Assembly (NCBI GenBank): GCA_029204225.1
Contig: CM055111.1
Location: 25,426,404-25,490,403 of the forward strand
Direction of reading: 5' to 3'
Source: Diphasiastrum complanatum
Lineage: Eukaryota > Streptophyta > Lycopodiopsida > Lycopodiales > Lycopodiaceae
DNA length: 64,000 nucleotides
In this document: one piece after another, positions 11,545 through 25,708 of the stretch
How the letters are laid out: each line of letters starts with the position of its first letter
Numbering within the stretch: the stretch's first letter is position 1
The notes under the pieces: generated by a model
Database searches by the model: none
Told to the model about the DNA's origin: nothing
What the model saw: only the letters and a program-made list of their open reading frames with translations
Translations under genes and position numbers: made by a program

Positions 11545-11728
11545 GACTCGCACAGGGTTGAAAGGTTTCCAAAAGAATTAGAAAATGACTCGCACAGGGG
11601 AAAAAAATGACTCGCACAGGTTTGAAAGGTTTCTAAAAGAACTAGAAAATGACTCACACAGGGGAACAAAATGACTCGTACAAACCTGGAAATGACTCGC
11701 ACAGGTTTGAAAGAAAATGACTCGCACA
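11545..11728. repeat. Array of GACTCGCACA motifs
   Basis: Seven copies of GACTCGCACA (two with one mismatch) start at 11545, 11587, 11609, 11651, 11673, 11694 and 11719. Spacing alternates 42, 22, 42, 22, then 21 and 25 bp. The longer spacer repeats a GGTTTGAAAGGTTTC-type filler, so the basic unit is a 64-bp dimer that occurs about twice. A single further copy lies at about 11100 beside the gag fragment. Confidence 0.8.
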
Positions 11729-12529
11729 ACAGACAATTGTAGAGATAATGATTCAAAATTGACAAAAATGACTTGTTGAAAATTGTCACTTCTCACTTGA
11801 CATTGGTTCATGTAAAATGCTAGAGGTTTGATCTCTATTGTTGATCATGATGGACACTGATCTGACGATCCGCACACTATCTTTACTCCTTGCAGCCGCT
11901 GGCCCACCTTAGAACACTAAGAGGGGACTCCTCTTCCACGTGCAAACAGACCCGCGAGATCTCCTCTTCTTTCCATCTCCTTGCAAGCTATGGCTGCAGG
12001 CTATAAACTGGTCTAATTCCTTAGCTGATCCATGGTGCTTCACGGACTCTGAGGACTTGCTACTTTGCACTAGGGCGCCCTTCTACAGGCTTTTACAGCT
12101 TAGAAAATGGATCAGTATAGAGAGAAAACTTCACTTTTATGCTTCCAAACCCTAGGCCATGGTTTTTCTCACAACTTTGATCTTGGCTTGCTTTTCACAG
12201 CTCTCTGGCTGGCCAAATCAACTGCTTTGAGGTTGCCCTACTACTGGAAAGCTGATGCTTCAATCCATTTGTCAAACAGTGTCCGTTCAAATGCAGACTG
12301 ATTGCAAACACCGAGCAACTCCTCTACAAAATTTTTCAGAATTCTGCTTCGTAGATTCTACTGACCAATCCTGTCACTGAATCCTCACATAGTCTCAAGC
12401 TTACCAAGCTTCTCTGTGCTAGAATCTATGCACCAGTGCTTCACTTTCCGTCAGACCCCGAACACTCAGAAGACACTTCTCTCGAAGCTCTCTTCAACGA
12501 TGATGCTGTATTGTGTACACTCCTTGTAC
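11729..12529 (-). other. Probable Copia 5' leader; no gene
   Basis: Lies downstream (minus strand) of a Copia LTR and PBS, so at least its right end should be untranslated leader. No gag motif is visible. Short frames lack recognisable domains. Confidence 0.35.
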
Positions 12530-12542
12530 GGCTCTGATACCA
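12530..12542 (-). other. Initiator-Met tRNA primer binding site (Copia)
   Basis: The minus strand reads TGGTATCAGAGCC, the standard plant Copia PBS complementary to initiator tRNA-Met. It is 2 bp from the end of the LTR at 12545-12814, which fixes that LTR as a 5' LTR on the minus strand. Confidence 0.9.
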
Positions 12543-12544
12543 AC

Positions 12545-12814
12545 TTAGAATTTGCTTCGAACAAGGACACAGATCATGCTACACAGTAGCACAGACAAAA
12601 AACACTCTCCACAGCAAGCTCACATAGCAACTATATTTCTCAAAATGAAATTACACTATACATATAGTTGTTCACTCAGGCAACCCATGCATGACACAGG
12701 TTGCCGTTGACGGGACGCGTGTCCCGTCGACTTAGCTCATGGCGAGGCCAACTGGTCCTTATCAACTAATAGGACCCACAGTACAGTAACACAGTGATTC
12801 TACTTTAATTCTAA
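12545..12814 (-). repeat. Copia 5' LTR, TTAGAAT family
   Basis: 270 bp with palindromic ends TTAGAATT...AATTCTAA instead of the usual TG...CA. It is over 85% identical by eye to 43887-44153, the 3' LTR of a minus-strand Copia. It includes a shared TGACGGGACGCGTGTCCCGTCG stem in its middle. It carries a PBS but no coding region, so most of this copy is lost. Confidence 0.8.
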
Positions 12815-14543
12815 TTGTATCCACTCTGGTTTTTTTTATCCCCAATCTTGGGAACTTATTATGACTACGATTCTCTCACTTATTTTTTATTCTCTTAGTC
12901 TTGCCAGACATTTTTTTCTTCTTGAGTTCACTCACTCCTATATCTCTCTTAAATATTTTTCTCCTCCTTTTAATGACATCTACATAATCCTCATTTATAT
13001 GCGTGATATTATTGACGGGCTGATAGAAATTCCATTTCTCCCTTTGAACCTCTTTGGTTCTCCAAGATTATTACAATTAACTCTAGACCCCTAAAGATAA
13101 TTGAGAAAAGACTGCACTGAAACCTTTTTCGAAAAGGCTCAAACTCTTGGGAGCACATCATGAACTATGTTTACTTGTTCAAATTTATTTCGTCTCAAAA
13201 AAGATCTGGTCTCTTCTGATGGAGACGATGGAGACGGAAGAGAGAGAGGAATTGGGTGCAGAACAAAGTGCTCTCCCGCTTATGGGCTGCTACAAGCAAG
13301 AACAGTCTAAAAAACTGTAAATACAAAAATAGAATCACAACACATGCGTTCTCACTGACAGGACCATGTAATAGTTCATACTCAAACAAACATGAGTATA
13401 GTCTACCAAAGAGATTAGATTAGGTGTGGAATTACTGTAAATTGGTTTCAGTATAAAGTTCAGTGTAAAATTTTAAAGGTGATAGTGTAGTATGATAATG
13501 CGCTGCTCCTCAGGCATCAAAGACAACCGTCGTCTGATCAGAGTCTAAGGAGTTGTAGATGTCCATGATCTGATCAAATTGAGTGAACGAGCATGAACTA
13601 GCAATAAGAAAAGTGTAATCATTACACAGAAATCTTGAACAAAACAGATTGTTATAGCCAGAATGGAGGCGTAACTTGGATGCTGAATATCTTATGCTCT
13701 GACGAATTAGTTTGCATCATGGAGCATCAAAGATTGATGCAAGCTGGAGATGCATTTATAACCAGTGTTCTTGTAATTACAAGAAATGGTTGACCAATTG
13801 TTAATTACAAGACTAGTTTAACTATGTACTTCATTGTATTTGAGAGATATTTTAAGTAGAACGCCATCTGTAATAGGTGTACATGAGTCTAGTGACTCAA
13901 AATTGTTGTCGTGGACGAGTTTGTCGCATACTTCACATTTTTTGCATTTTTGAAAAAAGCGAAGAAGATGAGCCTGATGTCGAAATAGTCACATGTTGCA
14001 TTTTTTGCATTTTGGAAAAATGTGAACTGTGCGACAATTAGTTCATTTCTGTAGACTGTTGCAAAAAAAGTGTAAAATTTGCAGACTGATAGAGAAGACT
14101 AATTTGTTGATGGCCAGGTCTTCAATGTTCTACAAATTCTTGAACTTGACATTCGAATGTGAAAAGGACATGAATGGTTACCCTTTTAATTTGGAAAAAA
14201 AAAATTGAGCCAGAAGGTCGCAATAGTTGGCCTTTGAGTTGTTGGTTGGTTCATCTCTGTGTTGTAGGTGTCACTACTGCAGAAACTCATGTATTTTCCC
14301 AGACATTGTTCTGCACACAAAATGAATGTAGTTTTGCAGGTGTTGCAGTCTGTGTTAAGAAACATGACTAAACATGCAGGATAGCAAAATAGAAAGCTGT
14401 AATTCTTGCATGTATCAGATGAGCAAACATAAAACCTAAAGATGTTGCATTTGACCCTAGATCAGTGATAAAAAAATGTGTAGAAAAAATCTTGAAATTG
14501 AAATAGTATCACCAAGGAAAAAACTGTGAACTTAATTTCCAAC
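12815..14543. other. Probable Copia LTR at right end; otherwise no gene
   Basis: No coding region recognised. The sequence adjoining 14544 should be the 3' LTR of the minus-strand Copia at 14545-15420, since TGTTGG on the minus strand starts at 14544 beside a polypurine tract. Its outer end is not identifiable; a TGTGGAATTA at 13417 is one candidate. Several GCGACAA/TTGTCGC words occur near 13910-14040. Confidence 0.4.
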
Positions 14544-14544
14544 A

Positions 14545-15420
14545 GTCCCCCCCCCCCCCCCCATTAAGATCACGGTTGGTGCCTTGAGAGTCTTTGTCAG
14601 GTTTAGCATGTTGAAAAATTTTTGATGCTTGATCTTGTCTACAACCATTTCTGTTGTGGAGCAATGTTGGAGAATCACTTGTCCCGAGAAAATTTTTTCT
14701 CGAATAAAATGGTATTGGATTTCAATGTGCTTTGACTTGCCATGAAATCTGGGATTCAACAACAGTGAAATACAGCTCAAATTATCACACAGAATGGTAG
14801 TAGGCTGAAATTGAGTGTGATGTAAGTCATGGAGTAATAATTTGATCCATATAGCAGCTTTTGAAGTTTGACATGCTGCGGTGATGTACCCTGCAATTGA
14901 AGAAAGTGCAACTGATTTTTGCTTTTTTGAGTTCCACGAGATTGTTCCCCCTGTAAAAAAGAAATAGAACCTGGAAGTGGATTTTCTGTTTGAGGCATTT
15001 CCTCTCCAATCCGAGTCGGAGGAGCCTTGAAGAACCATTGGGTCGATATCATTTCCATCATAGCATATATTTCATCATTCTCTTTAATGCTTTCCAATGC
15101 AAGATCCTACGATTATACATGTATGGACTTAATGTGCTTACAGTGTATACGAAATCTGGTTTAGTGGTTTGGTGCATAGCATGGCATACATTAAAGATCC
15201 TATAAGTGAATGATAAAGGTACTTCGCTAAGTCGAGTACTTCATTGCGGTATCCGCACAAGAAGGTTTAATCAAATGCATACTTGGATCCATTGGTGTAT
15301 CAATCGGTTTGTAATTTGACATATGAAATTTTTCTAGAACATTCTCTAGATATTTATGCTGGCTAAGATATATGACAGATTATGCACCGATCATGGCTAT
15401 TGTCATTGTCAAGTCAGTTG
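14545..15420 (-). pseudogene. Copia RT end and RNase H
   Basis: On the minus strand the order is the RT C-terminal part (HKYLENVLEKFHMSNYKPID, then GSLMYAMLCTKP), RT connection, RNase H (SDSDWRGNASNRKSTS, FTGGTISWNSKKQKSVALSS) and FHGKSKHIEIQYHFIRE. Several frameshifts break RT between 15040 and 15220, and EAEY has become AGY. A run of 16 C at 14547-14562 is the polypurine tract before the LTR. The RT palm and everything upstream are missing. Confidence 0.8.
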
Positions 15421-17941
<2,521 letters not shown>

Positions 17942-18127
17942 CCTTCGTTAGGACCGAATAGTTTGGGGAAGGTGCTCGAGCCTCCCAAACCTTTTTTAAT
18001 TAACCAAGGCTTTCTCTCTCTTCCTCTCTGTATCCTCTCTTCTCTCTTCTCTCTTTGTGCTATGCAGGTGAGGCGAGGTTGTTGCTCCCAGTGTTCGGAC
18101 CCCTATACTACAAAGACGACACAATAG

Positions 18128-18145
18128 TGGCACCGTTGCTGGGGA
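18128..18145 (+). other. Possible degenerate tRNA-Asp PBS
   Basis: TGGCACCGTTGCTGGGGA differs at two positions from the tRNA-Asp complement that serves as PBS in the Gypsy element at 4653. It lies between a GA repeat and a CT repeat, and no gag or pol follows. It could mark an LTR-PBS relic of an otherwise lost or non-autonomous element, or be chance. Confidence 0.4.
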
Positions 18146-18173
18146 GCGCCACACACTCGTCTTGCCACATAGA

Positions 18174-18175
<2 letters not shown>

Positions 18176-18243
<68 letters not shown>
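18176..18243. repeat. (CT)n microsatellite
   Basis: About 34 CT units. Together with the GA tract at 17826-17939 it forms an inverted pair around about 236 bp of unique sequence. Confidence 0.97.
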
Positions 18244-18245
<2 letters not shown>

Positions 18246-18475
18246 GCTTTCCTTTTTTCACCAAAAAAATTGAATTAGCTTATTGTGGTTTAGAGTTATA
18301 TTTCTTCCGTGATTTTTGCTTGTATGTACCGCTTGTATGTATGTACGTCCATAAACCTATAAAACCAATAAAAAATAATAAAAAAAAAAACATGAATACA
18401 AAAGTAAGGTATGCTAGATCTAATCATATTGATTTACTGTAGTTTGATGCATTTACATGATTGTAGCTTTTAACA

Positions 18476-20312
18476 TTGGCAATGTTCCTTTTGCATGTTG
18501 CTCTTCCGATGGAATGCACTCCAATTATTAAAAAAAATGCAAAAGTTGTAGAGAATGCTGCTGCAATAGATAGAGAATTGAGAATGAGTAATCATATGGT
18601 GGATGGATCAATTTATCCTAATGATCCGGCTACCAATTTGTGTCTAGATTTGAAGTCCGTAACTCATCATCTCATATATGTATGTGAAGGATATAGAATG
18701 CTACAGTCACTACTCTTCGGGGATCAAACCAAGAAATGTTAGAATCCATGGAAAAGTTGCGGTCCGAGAGTTTAAAATCTCCTATTGATATAAAAGTTAT
18801 CAATAAGGCAATGATGAAGAGGAAAAGAAAGAGAGTACCAATGAAGAATAATGATGACTAATACACATAGCGGCAATCAGAAAAAAAGAATTTGAGCATT
18901 CAAGTATGTTGTCATATAAATTGTTTATTTGATTTGTATATGTCATTTAAGTTTGATTTGCACTTGGTAACACGGATTATTTATTTATTAAACATAATTT
19001 GAGTTTCATATGTTTGTTGCAGATCATGTTTGGTGGCAAAGAACTATTTAACAGAACGTTCATGCATTAAATCATCTTTAAGTCATGTTTTACCAAGAAA
19101 GTCAGCAAAGGAAATGATAAAAAAAATGCTCGGTTTGAAAAAATGAAAAATGAAATTGTAGAGACTGTTTTGACTAAGGTTCAATCATACTTGGATGCAA
19201 ATGTGATACAAGGTGCATGTGATGTATTTGGAATTAGAAAAAATGCTTATTCTACTTTTTTTAGAATAGTTAAAAAAGCTTTTTCCCAAGTGATGGTGAA
19301 GAAAATTTATCTTCTGCGTCCATATCGGGTAAGATTAGCAAGAAATTATTATAATGACGGAATGTTCAAAGTAGTTGGCCAACCACTTCATATAACTGAA
19401 TAATACAAATCAGAATATGGTGAGCTCAATTACAACGATTGCAATAATATTTTCCTTGATATTGAAAATGTTCTCAAATACATTATTCGATTCTATAAAC
19501 TAGACGAACATCAAGTAAATGGAAAGATCATTATTGTAATAAAATTGGATGAATCTGAAATCATCAAGGGTCAAAAGTTGGAACGAGTGAGTGTCACTTT
19601 GATGAACAAAATTTCAGATACAAATGATCGAATGTTTGGTGTTCAATCGAAAAATCACATATGGTGGTTGGCGGCATTCCAGGTATACATTTCAATTTTC
19701 ATTTAAAATATCGTTATTAACAATTCATACCTTGCCAGTTTTTATTGACATGTTATCAATTACTTGCTTCTCTACAGGTCTTGAAAGAGGACGATAAAAT
19801 ACTTTCATGGATATTTTCAAGAACAAATTATGGCGAGATTATAAAGAGACATTTGGAGGGTGAGAAATTTACGATAAAAAACCATGGAAGTTTTCAAATT
19901 CAATGGCACCTTGCAGGGGATTTGAAAACATTAAAATGTATGTATAATGTCTCTCATGGGGCAACATCAAAGCATCCATGTCTTTATTGCATGAAGGATT
20001 GCTAACAATATGAATTTGGGACGATCAACAAACACTGACCCAACACGAGAAGCTGAAGATTCAAATATGAAAAGTGTTCTGCCAATTCCATTAAAAAATA
20101 TTCACATATGCACATTGCATGCTGAGGTTCATATTATTGAAAAACTTATTTACCTGCATATGCTACTAGCATGGAATCATAAACTGGAGTCTGTGGCTAA
20201 AGCAGCAATGAGGAGGTTGGAAATAGTTCTATCAAATGTAGGACTACATAACGGGAATGTCATGATGCAACCACTTACTAATCTGATTTTTGTATATAGC
20301 ATAACTTTATGA
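18476..20312 (+). pseudogene. Spliced transposon-protein-like gene, decayed
   Basis: A series of plus-strand coding segments reads as one protein. The clearest is 19143-20005. The frame passes one stop at 19401-19403 (...PLHITE, stop, YKSEYGELNY) and ends an exon at 19682 (HIWWLAAFQ). It resumes at 19778 (VLKEDDKILSWIFSRTNYGE) after a 95-bp GT...AG intron in phase 0. HLAGDLKTLKCMYNVSHGA and a CLYC pair follow, then a frameshift at about 20005. The next part has VLPIPLKNIHICTLHAEVHI and a GLHNGNV motif. An upstream segment at 18476-18742 may be an earlier exon. The D/C/H pattern resembles uncharacterised transposase-like proteins of land plants and animals, but I cannot name the superfamily. 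One stop and one frameshift suggest it is dead. Confidence 0.5.
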
Positions 20313-20886
20313 GCACCATCTCTACTTTCCAGCGATGCAATGCCAAAAGTTTTATGGTAGAGATTGTCTAAACAAAAAGCCCTATGATGTTTCTATGTCT
20401 CTAATCATTAAGAGCTCGTTACAGAAGTAGGAGTGTTGATAAGACTTGTTATTATCTCTGTCTCTTACAGTTTAGCAACATAGTAACACGAAGTTTATAA
20501 TCATACCATTCAAATTCTAGTAGACAACAAGAATAAGGTACGTATGGCACTCTCAATATTTCTGCTCCATGCTATACAAGAACTACGTTCTGCTACATAA
20601 CGGTAATTCCCTTTGGGTTACATACCGTACCAATAATGCTTCTCTCGTGTGTATGACTATGCAATGACTATACATAGAAATGGATATGAAAGGTAACGTT
20701 TCTCAAGTACAAGCAAATGCAAATATGATCACCTCACAAGAATCTATAACGTCTACTATTCAGGTTGGTGACTCACGTATACTTCAGTCTTCTTTGATAA
20801 AAGCATAAAGTGCATGGTGACGGCGTAAGAAACTGCTATTCTTGGCAAAAAAAATTTAAAAGGCAAAATGATTCTTAACTATCTTG
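20313..20886. other. No gene recognised
   Basis: Follows the transposon-like gene. Short frames only, with no recognisable motif or repeat. Confidence 0.4.
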
Positions 20887-21554
20887 TTATAAATGTTGAC
20901 CCTTTTCCAGCAAACAATGCCATAGCAATGCTGCTACTTCGACTGCTGGTGCAGCATCTGATGTAACCAGAATAGGCATGGTCAGGAGGCTGAAAAGATT
21001 AATTGGCTTTGGAGCCAATATCCTTCCCGTCAGCATGGCTTTCTCTTGCTCAATCAAAATTTCAAAATGAGTGCACAATCGAGAAACATGTGCTCCGACT
21101 CCAGAAAACTTTTGGTGTTTGATCCACCGCAAAACAGCCTTGTATGTAATAACACCGAAGCAAACTGAATTTCTCACTAATGCATCCAATATATAACCAA
21201 AATTTTGGACTGAGATTGTCGCATCCACATCCGTTAAAAATATTGCTTGATTGGCATATTCACAGAACAGCTTAAATGTGGTATCTCTGATCATCGAAAT
21301 TTTGTACCCCTTCATGGATACGAAACAATTGCTTCGAAAGTGGCCGCTTCATCCACAGAATCTTTGTTCGTAGAAACAATCTTCCCATCCAATGGTAATC
21401 CGAGGGCTGTGCAGAACAGGTCTTTAGAAATGGTGAAAAATTTGCCTTGCACATGTACTTTGAAGTCCGCCTCAGAGATTGAGTGGATGGAGTTCAAAAA
21501 TTCAGTACTAACTTCAAATAGGATGATGGAAGGATCCACTTTCAGATCACCCAA
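20887..21554 (-). pseudogene. Putative plant transposon-type ORF remnant
   Basis: Two minus-strand frames, 21554-21312 and 21315-20887, join across a frameshift or stops near 21310. The first has VSTEFLNSIHSISEADFKVHVQGKFFTISK then LGLPLDGK. The second has YILDALVRNSVCFGVITYKA, GAHVSRLCTHFEILIEQEKA and ILAPKPINLFSLL. This pattern (a strand plus LGLP, then a helix-rich half ending in a turn and SLL) resembles the accessory plant transposon protein domain found in plant LTR elements. The assignment is from memory of the pattern and is tentative. It borders the LTR-like block of Gypsy copy 2. Confidence 0.4.
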
Positions 21555-21619
21555 CCTACATCAATTAAAAAAGGACTGGATGGATGCCATGTAGATGCAC
21601 GTGCTTTCTAGATAATAGT

Positions 21620-22240
21620 TGTAGGAATATTCTAGCCATCCTGTGCGGAATATCTTTAAAAATACAAGCATGATAGGATTTAAACGTAGAACTTGCCCAT
21701 CAAGTTTAGGCTTTTACTTTATCCGTAATGGCTTAAGATATTCAGTTCTAAGTTTAAACTGCCATGGGCACTACACATAGATATGTAGTTTCCAGTTATT
21801 TCAAGTCATGTAAAAGTTAGTCACAAAGGTCCATTGGGGGTTTGTCCCATGGCACCAGTGTGATTCAAAGTTAAGTTAGTCTATGTGGCTTACTTGTCCC
21901 ACAATGTATTTCTGTAAGTGACCACCGCTCCCAAGTATAAATAGGAGTGGAAGAGTCCATTTTTGAGAAGAACCTCATTTGCAATACATGCCCGTCTTTC
22001 TCTCTGAGTGTTCTCCCTTGTGTAGTTTCATATAATGTGTTACTTCACATTGTATTGTACTTTATTTATCTGGCAACAGGTTAAGTTAATCTAGGCCCTC
22101 CATTCTCTAGTAAAATAAGCCTTAGAGGAGGAGATTTAGATTAGGGTTTTATCATTTAGGTTAAGCTGTCATTTGTAGCTGTTAAGGAGAGAAAAGAGAG
22201 AAGAGTGGATCTTACCCATCAGAATACTCACCACGCATCC
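21620..22240 (+). repeat. LTR-like block, copy 2
   Basis: Homologous to 8291-8960 in opposite orientation. It begins near TGTAGGAATATTC and ends near GAATACTCACCA, which are imperfect inverted ends. It contains a TATAAATA box at about 21935-21942 on the plus strand. Like copy 1 it follows the 3' region of a Gypsy element and points against it. Confidence 0.5.
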
Positions 22241-23160
22241 ATATCCAAGCTAGTTGGAGAAGCCATAGCGTAGACTAGTTGGGAGACTGCCATAGTCATG
22301 CTAGTTGGAGCCATAGTCGGTGTGGATGCTGAAGATACAACAATAGTAGAGCTAGAGCTCGATCCAGAAGCCATTGCATCAAATGATTGACGACATCTCC
22401 ACAGATCGCAATAGGGCGGAAAACATCGCTTTGATCGCAATAGGGCGGAAAAGGTCGCTTTGATCGCAAAGAGGGTGAGCGCAGGAAAGCATGTAATCGC
22501 AGGAAGAAAGTGTAAGGAAGAAAAATGGAAAATAACGATGATAAGGAGTAGCGATGTGGTAGGGATGATGATGTGGCATGGTGACATGACATTAGTCATT
22601 TCCATTTATGGAGGACGTGCATGGCTCAGAGTTTTAAACTATGATTTGACAGATCAATCTTAATGATGAAAGACCGTTTGTGAAAAGAAAAGAAATAAAT
22701 TAAGAAGAAACAATATTCGTTTTGATATGTGATAACACACGTGTGAATAATGTTCATGTGGCCATCATCTTTAATATAAGAATACAAAAAGTAGGTCGAG
22801 AGATTCTCGAAAATATGATAGAAAGATTCTAGAAAGTTTCGCGAAACCTTTTCGGAGGATCCTAGAAAATGATACAGAAACTCACATAAATTTCTCGAAA
22901 AAGTGGAGAAAAGTGCTAGAAAAGATTCTAGAAAAATTCTCGAAAATACTTTGACAACATCTTGAAAGATTGAGAGAAGTCTAGAAGAGTTCTCAAAAAT
23001 CTCTCAAAAACACTTTGAATAATGTTGGAAGGTGGTAGAAAATTTCACGAAAATTTCTAGAAAAGATAAAAGAAAAGTCACGAAAAATCTGAGAAAAGAT
23101 AAAACAAAATTCGCGATCAATTCCTGAAAAATACTAGAAATTTTTTTTAAAAAATTTTGG
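22241..23160 (-). repeat. Gypsy 3' untranslated region, copy 2
   Basis: Minus-strand counterpart of 7281-8290. It contains the same Ser-rich short frame (MASGSSSSSTIVV on the minus strand at about 22370) and the same TTCTAGAA/TTCGCGAA-rich stretch at 22800-23130. A segment of about 50 bp near the latter is missing relative to copy 1. Confidence 0.6.
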
Positions 23161-25708
23161 TCAAAGGTAGTATTTCTTGAGTCTGGACCCATTAATACGT
23201 GTAGGTAACAGTTCACCTTCAAGTGATTGAAGTTGTACAGAACCATTCTCAAACACTTCTATGACTTTATAACGTCCAAGCCATCTCATATGGAGTTTTC
23301 CGGGGAACTTTTGATGTCGATTGTCATAAATCAGTGCAAAGTCATCAGCTTTAAGATCACATTTTCTGATACGACTGTCATAGTTCTTCTTCCTTTGTTC
23401 TTGGATTTTCTCCATTGATTTGTGTAAATTCACATGAGCTTCAGCTAGTTCTTTAATATTGGTCAACCTTTCGTTAATACATTCTTCATTTGTTCGTTGA
23501 GCTTGAATACGAGAAGTTTTCACCTCAAATTCAATAGGCAAAATAGGATGCATACCATACGTAAGAAAATATGGTGTCTATTTCGTCGTAATTTTTCCTG
23601 TGTTACGATAAGCCTAGGGAACTGATGGTAGTTTCTGATCCCAATCCTTTGCATGTGCAATAGTAATTTTGCTCAGGATCTTACATAAAATTCCATTAGC
23701 TCATTCTGTCAACCCGTTTGCTTTTGGATTATACGGTGTAGTTTTTCTGTGTTTGATCAGAAATATGTTGTCAGGAACTGTATAGTGTCATTTGAAAAAT
23801 GTGTACCGCGGTCACTTACTAATTCAAGTGGATAACCATATCTTGTGATTATACTTTTGAATAAGAACGTCGCGACAGTTTCATTTTGTTTCGTCGCCTC
23901 TACTTCAACGTTCTTTGTAGCATAATCCGTTGCAACAAGAATATAACAACATTTCGTATGTTGGGTCACAGGTTTGATTGGACCGACAAAGTCAATTTCC
24001 CACTTCTCGAATGGTGCAAGAGGCAGGATAGTGTCAACGGCCAATTCATTGCTTTCGTAGGCTTACCAGATCTTTGGCATGGATCACACGAACGAATAAA
24101 GTTTGATACATCCTTGAACATTGTTGGCCACCAGTACTTGGCGATCAATATCTTATTAATAGTATTCTTTAAGACAAAGTGTCCACCAACATCTTCTGAG
24201 TGTAAAGCTTTAACGACCTTTTGAATGTCTTCAGTTTCGAGACATCTTCGTAGTTGATGATCAACACCAAGCTTGTACTGAACATTGTTAATAATAGTAT
24301 AAGGTGCTACCTTATATTAAAAAACTGTCTTTTGCTCCAGATCATAACCATCTGGATATCTGATCCTTGAGATAAGTAATGATATCAAAATATAACGAAT
24401 TTGTGGATGAAATTTCAAATAGATGTTCGTCTGGAAAATCATCGTTAATTGGTTCTTCAATTTTTCCAGTGCTGAGTCGTGATAGATAATCAGCATTTGT
24501 ATGATACTTTCCTTGGCGAAGTTCTACTTGATAAGTGAATTCTTGCAGAAGTAGAACCCATCGAGCAATTTGTCTTGAGAAATCTGGTTTATTCACAAGA
24601 CACTTAAGAGCATAGTGATCAATGTGAAAAATAAATGCATATCCCAGCAAATAATGTCGAAATTTCTTAACAGTGAAAATCATGCCAAGTGCTTTCCATT
24701 CTGTAGTCGAATAATTCTTCTCTGATGCACTGAGTTGTCGACTGGCATAGTAGATGGGATGATCTTTCTTCTGATCGTCCTTCTAGTTCAGACAGACGCC
24801 AATAGCAAATGCAGAAACATCAACATAACTATGAAATAAAATAGCCCAGTTGGGTGGTCTCAGAATAGGAGCATTGATCAACCTTTGCTTAAGTTCTTTG
24901 AATGATTTTTGCTGTTCATTCGTCCACAAGTATTCCACTTGTTTCTTGAGTAGATGAGTAAGAGAGGCAGCAATAGAAGCATGATTTTGAATAAATCTCC
25001 GATAATAGCCAACATGTCCTAAGAAAGCTCTTAGTTCATGTAGATTAGTTGATATCTGAAGATTCTTTATAAGCACAACTTTATCTTTGTCGACTTCTAT
25101 TCCTTTGTTAGATATTTTGTGTCCTAGTAATATTCCTTCTTTCATACCAAAAAAACATTTCTCTGGATGAAGGGATAAACAAATATCTCGACACCGTTGC
25201 AATGTTAATTTCAGCTTCTGTAGGTGTGTCTTTATATCACTATATACACAGAAATCATTAATAAATATTTCGAGAAAAGTTCTTAGGAAGGCAGCGAAAA
25301 TTAACATCATGATTCGCTGAAAAGTTGCTGGTGCGTTGCAAAGACCAAAGGGCATTTTGTTGTAGCCATAAGTGCTCCAATCCGTAGTGAATGTGGTCTT
25401 TGAACGATCCTCTTCTTGCACTCCAACCTGATTATAACCAGAAAATCCGTCACAGAAACTGTAACGCACTTGACCAGCAACCTGATCTAAGATGGAATCA
25501 ATGAAAGGCAGAGAATGATGATCCTTCCTTGTGGCAGCATTGAGTTTGCGAAAATCCTGGCATATTCGTATTTTGCCAGTCTTCTTTTTTGGAACAACAA
25601 CAATGGGTGAGACCCATTCACTGCTTAAGACGAGATAGATAATACATGTCTTAAGGTGCTTGTTGAGTTCGTCCTTAACCATGAGAGAGTACTTTGGATT
25701 ACATGCAA
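23161..25708 (-). pseudogene. Gypsy pol remnant (RT, RNase H, integrase), copy 2
   Basis: On the minus strand, order is as in a Gypsy pol. RT covers NPKYSLMVKDELNK, SEWVSPIVVVPKKKTGK, the IRICQDFRKLN block, FCDGFSGYNQV and MPFGLCNAPATFQR. RNase H has VDVSAFAIGVCLN and the integrase IRSCDPCQR, DFVGPI and VATDYATKN. The C-terminus ends LPTRINGSRLKKYYL at 23161. The first 299 codons are open, but the RT catalytic box is FIND rather than YxDD (25254-25265), so one metal-binding Asp is lost. Stops or frameshifts break RNase H (about 24780) and integrase (about 24150, 23750, 23600). It is 5'-truncated at about 25708 against a run of T. It is the sister of 5271-7280. Confidence 0.88.

Noticed and set aside
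11545-11728. CRISPR-like array
   Set aside because: Repeats are only about 10 bp, spacers share sequence with one another, and the genome is a plant nuclear one.
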